Made by a program: the position numbers and the translations under genes. The notes beneath the pieces were generated by a model. It ran no database searches. It saw nothing but the letters and a program-made list of their open reading frames with translations, and was not told the DNA's origin. DNA of 64,000 nt from Hydractinia symbiolongicarpus (Eukaryota; Cnidaria; Hydrozoa; Anthoathecata; Hydractiniidae), in contig NC_079884.1 of assembly GCF_029227915.1 (NCBI RefSeq), positions 13,208,001 to 13,272,000 of the forward strand. The letters run 5' to 3'. Shown here in pieces: positions 35,001 to 45,114 of the stretch (position 1 is its first letter; each line of letters starts with the position of its first letter).

Positions 35001-38000
35001 AAAATTTATGAGAACACATTTAAAGACAAAGATAACATGCTATGAAGGATTTTGTGTCTATGCAAAAATACTTATATGTTATGGGGTGCTTTTGGAACAA
35101 TGTAGAGGAAGTAGCTCAAGAAATAGTTTCGTAATAATTGTAATTCCAGAGTTACATAATTTAGGCATTTTAAGGGAGGGATATAAGACTTTTTAAAGAA
35201 AATATTTTACTTTGACGGAATGAAAAATAGGTACAGGTTCTTTCAAATCCTGTGCATATGCTACGAAAATACCGAAGCAATTAATTAATGTCCAATAGCA
35301 TGCGCATGAAAATGTTTCTCGTGACGCCACTTCTCATTTGCTGCAGCACGGTGTTATGAAAAACTTTGATTTAAATGTTCTTAAATGCTTTTTTAAGTTA
35401 AAATACGATTCAGTTATGGCAGCAGGAATGAGCAGAGAAGTGGTATTGGCTTTACTGTTGCTGGACATAAAAGAAGAAAAAGAACATGCTTTAAAACAAG
35501 CAAAAAGTTGTTGGGTAAAACCGTGACTTGGAAATAGAGAGTGACTTTTCATACAATCTTCGAGGAGATAAAAAAATGACGTTAAGAAGTTCAAAGATCA
35601 TCTGTCTGAGTTATGGAGGTTGTCATGCTTTCCATAATTCGGCTTTGGCTGAATGCTCTTCATTCATTTTTTCACGTCTTTTTTTAGAAGCAGGAGCCCT
35701 TGGTTCATCTTCAGTCAGCGTATCAACTGGGGACACAGTCCAAATGTGCTGCAACAATAATTTTTGTCCTGGGACATATTGCAGAAGGTGGGGACACGAG
35801 CAACATTTGCAATGCAACAAAATATTCATCAAATTTGGAGCACTGGCGCAAAATAGATTGAGATCTATTTTGTCCCCGAAGTTGTGGAGCAAATTTTTTG
35901 CTCCATGCAACATTTTTTTTGCTCCATTGCAGTAAAAAGTAGATACTGGACACGAGAAATTTTTGTCATGCATGTGCAATGGAGCAATGTTGCACAGCAC
36001 GCGTATGAAAATGTCCCTCGTCCCACCCTTAGCTTTACAGGCCTATAACCACACTTTTTTTATGAGACTTCAGAAATCAGTCTTTCTAATTCAAATTTTT
36101 TTCGCGTCTGTAATCTTCATTATACTGTTTTGATCTTTATTAATTCTTGCATGTAAGGAATATACACTTTCTATTGCTTTTCTACCTATACTATCTATAT
36201 ATTTATGATAGATGTAAGGTAATTAAAAGATTCTATGGCAAAAACTTTGCCAACGTGAATATATTTTTTTCAAATAACGTTCGAGTTCACCTGTGCATTA
36301 GCCCTGGCGTGAATTAGACAGGCTGGAAATAAAATAATTGTAAAACTCTTAAATATTGTAACAACATTTATTTGTACTTCAATTTACCATTTATGTCGTT
36401 ATATGTTTGTAGGTATGTTTTAAACCAAACACGTTGTGTTTCTTCACTTGGATATAAAGAAAAGTCTGGCTCATCGATACCTAAACATTCAGACACAGAT
36501 AGTTACTGTTGGGATAAAAATAAAAAAATTAAGATTATATAATATTTAAATATTTAAATTCTCAGATATAAAACTTCATGTATAAATTTGGGGACTAAAT
36601 TTTGTTTCTAAAGTTTGTACCAATTATAACTTGCAGGATGCAACAAATCTTATTTTGATCTAACACGATAGCATTAGCCGAGTTATGAAACAATGTACGT
36701 TTCAGTTGCAATAATTTCAGGTGTTAACCTAGTGTATGTGCATCTTCATTTAGGATTGTTTAGCTTAAGCAGTGTTGCATACTTAAATAATGTACTTGGC
36801 ATTTTTTGTTTTATTATGTATGGTAAAATTTGAGCCAAGGGAAATTTACTGCAAATATAGACTACATTTAACAAATACATGATCTTTCTGTCTATTTTAT
36901 GCATGCTGCTAGGTATGCAGCTAAGTCGTTGTGGGCTAAATGAATGGACACTATTTGTTCATGGTTTCTTTACTGGTACGCATCGCAGGTGGCAAACGGA
37001 AAATAAAGAATTGACCTAAAGGTTTCCTGAGCGTAACTTAGCACCTTGATCCAGAAAATATCCATGTTTCATTAATTATGGACGTTAATTCAAGTTTTCT
37101 TAAGTGCAATAAAGTAAGTTGACAAAAATGGTACAATTGCTTAATCTCTGTGACAACTGTGTTCGCTGTGCTAGTCTGTTACAGGACATACATATTGTGT
37201 ATGTGATTTTCTGCACCATGTCTTGCATTACTTTTTTACATTTTAGATACATGTTACAAATTGTCCTTTACATACAAAAAGCAATCAAATTTTATACGAA
37301 GAACACACAAACCAAAGTTGTTGTTTTTCTGTGACGTTCGCTGTTGTAATGATTGCATACATGACATTTAGTAACAAACCTGCAAATTCGTTGAAATTGT
37401 TCGCAATATCGTAAGCAGCATAGTTAGGACAGCCATATTCATAATCAATGCAGTGTATCTCCTCTACAAAAAGAAAGTAATAAGCAGAACTTTTAGTAAA
37501 TTTTGTTTGCCTAGTGACAGAATTTTAGTATTTATATAACAAAAATAGGAAACAATTTTAGTTAACATTGGCATGGACATTCTGAACGAACAAGGTAATA
37601 TTTTTATTAAAAATATTACCTTGTACTACCTAATAATATAAAAGGAGAGTAAATGGGCCTAACGTTTTTCCAAATCAAGTAAACATTGCAACAAATTCAT
37701 GAAAATTGCATCATTTTATTTTTTAGCAAAAGTTAAAAGTTTCAAGTTTTTATGGATAAAAAAAGCATTGCTAGTTGCTCCATATATATAAAATAGAATT
37801 TTTTACAGGATGTTAAAAATTTTAATAGGATTTTTAGATGCAAACAACTAATTTTCCTAATTTTGATGAATGTTAAGAACAAACAATACTGAATATTTAA
37901 AAAATACATACAAAACTGTTGAGGATGCATACAATTACTTTTAAAGCGTGGTATAAACAATGCATGCTAAATTTGTTTCATTTCAATAATGTAGTTGTAA

Positions 38001-39485
38001 AATTTCTTCTATTTTAACAATTTAAAAAATTTAGACTTGTGTGAATTATAAAAACTTTAAGGAGACAAATTTAATATTGATTCTGTTCAAAAATGATTAA
38101 AAGATCTAATAACAAAATCCTTTCTACTAAAAACTTAACCTAAAATAAAAATATTAACACTTTTTTCAGGACTGAATTCTATTTATGAACGGTTGTAGTA
38201 TTACAGTACAAACTTTATTGCTGCAAATATTTTCATTTGCTATGTTGTATTGTAGTAAATGTTACAGCTGATGACAATATGGTTAAGTTTCACTTTTATT
38301 ACCCTCTTCTTATGGCTACAAATGCAAATTAATGAAGGAATGATAATAAAAAACATAGTTGTGCCATTAAAAACACTGAGCCTGGTTATGCCTGATTCTT
38401 CCTAGACATGATTATTTTTCTAAATTTCTACCTAATAATACAACCAATTTCACAATGACCTTAAAAATCCAAAGTTCCAGAGATCTAGATCTGCCAGGAA
38501 GAGTCCTAATTTCTTTACAGGAAACTAACTTTCATGGCTATAAAATTTGATCATATTTGTTTGTTAACATGTTATATAGCTTTTTTTGGACAAAAAATAT
38601 TTTCGTATAAATGTAATTATACCTTCATATTCGTCAAAAATGAAGTTTGCGCAAAGCAAATCATTGTGGCAAAATGTGATCATTTTCTTTTCAAGTTTTG
38701 ATACAGCTTCTTCTATCACACTGACTTCACCAAGAAGGTCCTTTTTGCTTGGTACAGCTGATAAAAACCTAAAAAGACAAAGGGAAGTAGTCATATGTTC
38801 ATATTTTACCATCAATAATAGAAGCACGTCAGTCAAATACTCTATTTTATGTACACAAACTACATGTTACATGCTTAATGTATTAAAATTTGTCTTACCG
38901 TTCCTGTTTTTCTTTCGATTCATATTCTGCAGGGATTAAATTAATGTACTTTCGCATTGTGGAAAATAATGTTGATTCCATTTTATGTTGTTTCAAGTAT
39001 TCATCGCTAAGCCGCAAAGAATGTAACTTTGCTATGTATTTTGCACAAAGATTAAGTATGACTGGATTTTTAAAATCTTCCACACCCAGCACTTTCCCTT
39101 CAAGATACCTATAACAATATCCATTTTGAAATGTGCAATATAATGGAGGTGCAGCACTACACCTTGATAGCTCTTGGAAATTTCTTAATTCTTGTGCTCT
39201 GTCAATGATTAGTTCAGTTTTACTACCATATATTCTAACCAGAACAATATCAGAACGACCATATTCTCCAAAACGAGTTGATACTTTTAAATCGCCATCA
39301 ACAACATAATATCCAACCAGTTTGTTGGTAATTCCACTGTCATAAACCTTGTGGTGTAATTTTGTGATATCCCAAGACTTCTTGATATGACTCATCAATG
39401 ACCGCACTGTATTGTCAAGATTCTTATCAGTTATTTTTACATCAAAATGTGGGACTCCATTGACACGGCTGTCTGTTGACAACAT
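32009..39485 (-). CDS. ETNK: Ethanolamine kinase
   Basis: Phosphorylates ethanolamine with ATP, the first step of the CDP-ethanolamine route to phosphatidylethanolamine, in the cytosol. Coding exons (minus): 39485-38899, 38768-38623, 37463-37380, 36480-36388, 34666-34599, 33659-33586, 32096-32009. All phases agree, giving 379 residues, the usual family length. Landmarks: GITNKLVGYYV, VLVRIYGSKTELIIDR, PPLYCTFQNGYCYRYLEG, CHNDLLCANF (Brenner-type catalytic loop), IDYEYGCPNYAAYDIANNFN (metal/phosphate site), EFAG, DFSLYPSEETQ, ASHLFWGIWALVQA and YGILRFNEYF. These fit ethanolamine rather than choline kinase. The start MLSTDSRVNG follows a strong acceptor (tttttcttctag at 39513), so a 5' untranslated exon probably lies upstream. 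The acceptor at 36480 was chosen because the nearby alternative gives stops. Introns hold repeats. Confidence 0.93.
35290..36030. mobile_element. Possible PIF/Harbinger relic in an ethanolamine kinase intron
   Basis: On the plus strand, 35404-35540 reads LALLLLDIKEEKEHALKQAK, then WVKP, a stop and GNRESDFSYNL. This resembles the basic, tryptophan-containing N-terminal part of Harbinger transposases (WVxPW...R...GxYxxL). On the minus strand, 35623-35800 reads TLTEDEPRAPASKKRREKMN ending in ELWKA, possibly the C-terminus of the second, Myb-like Harbinger protein. The two converge, as expected if an internal deletion joined them. Edge words catgcgcatgaaaatgt (35298) and cacgcgtatgaaaatgt (35998) are similar. 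Assignment is tentative. Confidence 0.35.
37591..37623. repeat. Perfect AT-rich palindrome in ethanolamine kinase intron
   Basis: The arm caaggtaatattttta is repeated in exact reverse complement after a single T, giving 16-bp arms. It lies upstream of the 37463-37380 exon, inside the intron. Confidence 0.9.
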
Positions 39486-39728
39486 ACTGTGTTTTTTTAA
39501 AACTGTATACAACTAGAAGAAAAAACATTAAGTTGTTTTAAAGCAGTTACTCCTAATTGTTCACCACACTTAACACTGTTCCAAAGATTTTATCTAGACT
39601 GATAAATCTTGCTAACAAAACAAAAACCTTCAAATTCTACAATAATATTTACATATACAAGCAACCTTAAAAGCAAATGTACTACAGAGCACTCTAAAAA
39701 TGTAACATTTTTTTAAATACAACAAACC

Positions 39729-40091
39729 CAGGCCTATCAATAAGGGGAGAGCAATTGCTCTTGCTCATGCAAAGGCTCACCCAATTCTGAGAAATGAGAA
39801 ACTACCCGAGCCATTAATTGCTCCCCCAATTCCAAAAAAAGTTTTTCTAGCTGAGCAATATCAATTCATCTCACATGGAAAACAATTTCCCATTCTTATT
39901 ATTTATATATATACAATAAAAAAACCAAAATATATAAAAAAGATAAAATAAAATAAATAAATAGACTTTGTGATAAAATATGTGTTTATAATCTCATTCT
40001 ATTTATTCAGATTGTTCATCCAGTCTAAATTATTGTAACCTTTGGGGAGGGATTTATTGCTATGGTGTTATTTTCTTATTGATAGGCCTGT
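39729..40091. mobile_element. MITE with TIR CAGGCCTATCAATAA (copy 1)
   Basis: The left end caggcctatcaataa is matched by ttattgataggcctg at the right. The interior contains gagcaattgctcttgctc and a run of atttatt words. The same element lies in inverted orientation at 56695-57031. It lies just upstream of the predicted ethanolamine kinase start, so it may sit in a 5' intron or the promoter. Confidence 0.8.
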
Positions 40092-40164
40092 AAACCCAAA
40101 CAAATTTTCATGTTTATAAAATAGGATATCGCCTACATCAAGGGATAACTAGTAATTGAATGGT

Positions 40165-42590
40165 GCTATCATCATCATCATCATTCTCAGCTCGAAGTCC
40201 GTTTTCCATGCTAGCATGGGTTGGACGGGGTATATTAATGATCCTCTCCCAATCTGATCTAGACTGTGTTAGATCTAAACTCAACTTCCTCTGTATCAAG
40301 TCTGTCCTTATAACCTTCTGCCAAGTCTTTCTCAGTCTGCCTCTGGGCTTTGCCCCAGGAACTATCAAGACTCTACATTTTATCCTCCCCCATTCTTTCT
40401 AAGTGCCAATTCAATCTTTTTATCTGGATAAGATCTTTAATTCTACGGATACTTAGCCTGCTTCTTAGCTCATCTGAACTCTTTCTGTCTCTCAGACTGG
40501 CGTTACACATCCACCTAACCATTCTCATCATTCCTTTCTAAACGGTCAACATCTTCCTGCTTCACTGCCCATGTCTCACTACATTACAACATAACACTTC
40601 TTACACAGGCCTCATACAACCTAGCTTTTACCTCAATTGACAAGACTCTGCTAGTCAACAAAGGAAGTAACTCAATGAACTTTTTCCAAGCAGAACCTAT
40701 CCTGCAAGTAACACTTCTTCCAACTCCCCCTTCACTGCCCAACGTATCACCTAAGTAAGAGAAGTTCTCAACTATCTCTAATGTGCCACTGTTGTACATC
40801 ATTAAGGTTAGTGTAAAGGAAACATTTTTTTTTTAGGTTTTTGCAAAAAATTCATGACATATAGAAAAAAAATTCTCTTTCCAATGACATATTTTATAGT
40901 CTATGAAAATATTTGGAACATACCTTTTTTTGGAAAAAGCCTTTTTAGAGGTGTTATATCCTTCACACCTTTGAAAAAATATGTGCAAAATAAGTTGAGC
41001 ATATTTTTTGTAAACATTATGCATAATATGGAACTCCCATGTAAAAATATGCATAATAATATTTTTTAGATAGTTTACTTTTATTATAAAATTAAAAAAA
41101 AAAATCAAAGTTATGGAATATGCAAATGAGCTGTCTCTTGAAAGTCTGACTTCTGTCTATTAATAATTCTAAGCATGTGCACGCATATTTAGCATAAAGA
41201 AAAAGTTCGCACTTCTATTATCTTTCTGCATCCTCAGTTCACACATTTTTTATAACACCTTTAAAAACAAATATCTCGTTAGTAAATTTTTGCATACTTT
41301 ACGTTTGTGGTCTCTTTTTCCGAAAGCTTCCTATTGGCTCATTGAAATTTTTGATGAAAAGCTGAATAAATTATGCACAAAAGGTTGCGGGATTTAATGG
41401 AATAAATTACTGATTAGCGAATTATGACGATAGAAAGAAAAAAATATGTATTTTTTTGAATGGTTATATATAGTTACAAATAATTTCATAACAACGTTAT
41501 TAGAAAGAAAAAAAACGGGAACCTTTTTGAATTTAATTTATGCTGAATATAATGGTGTGAAAACGAGAAGTCTGCGACCACGCGTTCGGAAAAAGAAGCC
41601 ATTTTAAAAAGTACGGTGAAAAAAAAATTGGTGTGTGCTTCTTTCATTATATTTTCTTTTTGGAAAATTACCATCTCACAAAAATAGCACCATCAAAAAA
41701 GTTTTTCATCAAGCATTCAGAAGCAAAAAAAATATATAAAAGTGTTGATAAATTATAAGGGTTTTTCTGAGACTACAAGACTACAAGTGAGTTTTTTCCT
41801 TTACAATAAACTTACAGCTGGAAATACTTCATTCTCTACAATCTCACCTCTGCAATGATTGCATACAAACTGAATGTCAGCTCTTAACCTTCCACTAATA
41901 CTACTGCACTTCTTATGTACCCAATGCTTGCAAGTCTGACAGAAAATTGGGTTACTACCTTTTTCTTCTAGTCCTTTCTCCCACTTCTCAAACTTTTCAA
42001 CTAATTCTCCCATCGACTCTGCTATGAGAACCAAATCATCTGCATACAATAATTCCCATGGACATTCTGTTCTGAACTCCATCGACAACTCTTTTAAGAG
42101 TAGAACAAACAACAAAGACTAAGTACAGAACCCTGATGTACACCAACATTTACACTAAATTCATCACTAAGTGAATTGTTAATCTTGACACGACTTCTAG
42201 CATTGCTGTACATAGACTGTACCATCCACACCTAATTTTCTCATAGCCCACCAAATAACTTTACATGGCACTCTATCTTTCTCTAAATCTACAAAGGCAA
42301 AATAGAGATTCTTTCTCTTTCCTAAATACTTTTCCTGGAACTGTGTGAGTAAAAATATGGCATCTGTAGTGTCACGTCCTGGAATACAACCAAATTGCAT
42401 CTTATCTATATTAATTCTTTCTCTAAGTAACTTATCAATCACTCTTTCAATAACTTTCATTACTTGATCAACCAACTTCAAACCTCTATAGTTACCCTTT
42501 TCTAATGCATCACCCTTGCCCATGAAACAATTTACTATTACACTTGACTGCCACTCACTCGGAATAGCACCATCCTTTATAATCTGGCCT
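40165..42590 (-). mobile_element. LINE copy A, 5'-truncated, split by a nested element
   Basis: Minus-strand LINE pieces at 41814-42590 and 40165-40805. Conserved RT phrases include IIKDGAIPSEWQSS, GNYRGLKLVDQVMKV and FAFVDLE, then YADDLVLIAES in another frame. A Cys/His segment (CQTCKHWVHKKC) follows, then KPRGRLRKTWQKV. The 3' end carries a ready-made triplet repeat (atcatcatcatcatt on plus). It is interrupted at 40806-41813. Several frame breaks make it a dead copy. Confidence 0.85.
40806..41813. mobile_element. About 1-kb DNA element nested in LINE copy A
   Basis: Comparison with the other copies shows LINE sequence stops at agct (41814) and resumes at ttaatgatg (40805). The insert has inverted ends: ggttagtgtaaaggaaac at the left, and ttttttcctttacaataaact at the right. 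Inner parts are AT-rich, with no transposase seen. The host sequence is joined without an obvious target duplication. Confidence 0.7.
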
Positions 42591-42604
42591 GTAAAAATAT
42601 CCAC

Positions 42605-42700
42605 AAGTTGGCCTGTCCTTTTAATATTGTGTGCGTCTCGCTACTTGCAGTACCTTTTTGCGTGACAGACAGACCTTACAGTCAAATACATGTAAATTAA
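42605..42700. repeat. Dispersed repeat with tgcgtgacagacagac (reverse copy)
   Basis: The phrase tgcgtctcgctacttgcag...tttttgcgtgacagacagac is the reverse complement of the repeat at 10266-10375. It flanks the 5' end of LINE copy A. Confidence 0.45.
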
Positions 42701-42735
42701 TTGTACACTTATTGTACATGTTTTTAAATAAATGT

Positions 42736-42910
42736 ATTACCAACAAAATCAACAATATAACCATATATATCAACCTTTTATAGTTAACATGAAATATTAT
42801 TCAAACAAAAAAATTCTTTCAGATTACCAACAAAATCAACAATATAACCATATATATCAACCTTTTATAGATAACATGAAATATTATTCAAACAAAAAAA
42901 TTCTTTCAGC
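42736..42910. repeat. Two-copy tandem duplication, period about 87
   Basis: The segment from attaccaacaaaatcaaca to aaaattctttcag is present twice head to tail with about one mismatch (agttaac versus agataac). No gene overlaps. The open frame over it is a by-product. Confidence 0.9.
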
Positions 42911-45114
42911 TTTTTTTTACAACAACATTCAACTAACAACATTGAAGTACAATGTACAAATACACAACCAGTCTGTAGATGTGAATACTTATAAATAAAC
43001 ACCTTTGTCAATCAAATTCAGACATTTGAGTAGTGAAAGTGAAAGGACAGTGTTACAGTCATCTGTGATACTTGCTATTGTCTGCATAAATTGGTTAAAC
43101 AGGATAGGAATAATATGTTGCCTTTCGCTTGCTTCCAGTATTGTTATATTATATCCCTAGAGCTTAAAACTTACAACACAAATTATTTCATTAAGGGTAA
43201 ACATTGTGTAAAGTTTGGACTTGTGAATAATCTAATTTCCCAAATTTTTTTTGATTTTACTCAAAAATCGGGAAAAATGGGATTTTGGAGAATTCTGGGT
43301 GTTTTACATGTAAATTGTGTAAAAAGCAGAAAAAGGTCTGGCAAAAGAAACTTTAGGAAACTTATTGGTCCCAAATTTTTTGGGATTTTACTTAGCTTTT
43401 GACTATAGTTAAAGGCTATTCATGTTCTTCACGTCAGACAATATATCTTGTCTGTTTTTCATGAGCTTGAAGTGCTGCATTGTTTAATTATATGGCATAC
43501 AGCTAATTATACCATACAATGTGAGGCCATGTGGTGCCAGCAAAGTTGGTATTTCTCTTGTATCAATAGTTATCTTTTTGTCCTAGAGATTCCATATATG
43601 TTTAAGGCGAGCATATTCCATTTTTGCAGTTATTATCTACTTTCATAATCATCTCCACAACCACCTTTGGTCACACCATCTATTTTAGTCTTTGGTTTCT
43701 TGCTTTAAGTCATCTTCGTGTATGCAAAATTTTGTGTATTTTGCTTTGTGAGACTAAAGATTATGTCTTGAAAGTATTAGGCTAGGAATTGACTATTTAG
43801 GCTATTCAAATTTAGCTATTTTACAGATGTAACATAAGTAGGTTTGGTAGAAACTAAAAATATCGTTGGGACTATGCACTGAAAGAGCAAAAGGCAGTAG
43901 AAACTATGTTGATAAAAGAATAAGAAGAGAAAAATCACCTATATAGACTACTATAACAGCCAGAGCGGCATTTTGAGTTGGCCATCTGTTTATCATGTCG
44001 ATATTGATAAGGCAACCAGGCTTTATTAAATAATCCAAAATTATTATAATAACCCGGGAAAAAGTTACAGATAATTTGCATGCGAGTTTGTTTAAGTTCG
44101 TATAATACAGGTTTTCAGAATTAGCAAAGTCATACTTAATATTCCTGCAAGTGGTGCAAGTTGGTAGTGAATCATGTTCCAAAAAGTTTCACCTATATAT
44201 CTTTTATTTACACATGAATTTAATTGCTTTCTAATGTTATCATTGTGCATGAACCATAACAATAAGATAAGATAGAGGCTTTTGTTCATAACATACAGGC
44301 CATTGTTTTAAAGCCCTAACAATCACAAAAGCTATTGGAATTTATATATTTTTTAATGAACAGACACCAACTTCTTTTCACACTTTTCTTACCAGGATTA
44401 ATAGTAGTAGTCTCGATTACTTATTTTATAACAAAATATAGCGTTTTTTAATAATAAGTTTAGACATGTTACATCATTATATATTTCTTTATAACTTTGT
44501 AAGGTTGATTTCTCATCATTTTGGAACAAAATACCACATATTTAACTTCGTAAGGTTGTTTTCTTTTTATTTTCTCTTCATACAACAATTTTCAAGCTTC
44601 TATGGAACATTTTCGTATTATATTAGAACAAAAAACATCAATTGTCAATCTTCGTGTCATTTCAGAACAGAATTAATACGGGAATTTGTACACTGTGTTT
44701 TCTTTTTTGTACCAACAGTACTGCCTGAATGTAACTTTACATGTACACAATAGTTATCATTATTGCATGAGCTATCAGTATTTTTTTTATTTTATTTTAT
44801 TTAAACGAATATTTATACTGGATATACATGTCAACTACAAAAATCAAGGACTGGTCAAAAAAGATTTAAGCAGAGACAAACTGGGAAAATTCAAACTAAT
44901 CGATTGTACCAAAAAATTAGTTGTACAATAAAATAATAAACAAAACGAAATAAAAAATTAGTACCTAAATTATCAGAAAATCGTCATAACTTTCGTTGTT
45001 ATTGTTAACCTATTGTTAAATAAATTAGCTATTTTTGTATGTTGAGGAGTTGGCATATTCGTTGCAGAGAAGTGGATAGAAAGTAATAGATGTTATACGT
45101 GTTAATAGCCGTAT
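42911..45114. other. Intergenic stretch between LINE copies A and B
   Basis: AT-rich, no exon or RNA gene recognised. Short open frames lack family features. The phrase taactt[tc]gtaaggttg occurs twice near 44490-44560. Confidence 0.4.

Noticed and set aside
36361-36510. Acceptor aacag at 36506 for the ethanolamine kinase exon
   Set aside because: It gives in-frame stops in every phase; the acceptor ending at 36481 keeps the frame and the family sequence EFAG-IDEPDFSLYP.
42732-42998. 88-residue frame with YQQNQQYNHIYQPF repeated twice
   Set aside because: Caused by the 87-bp tandem duplication; no other coding sign.
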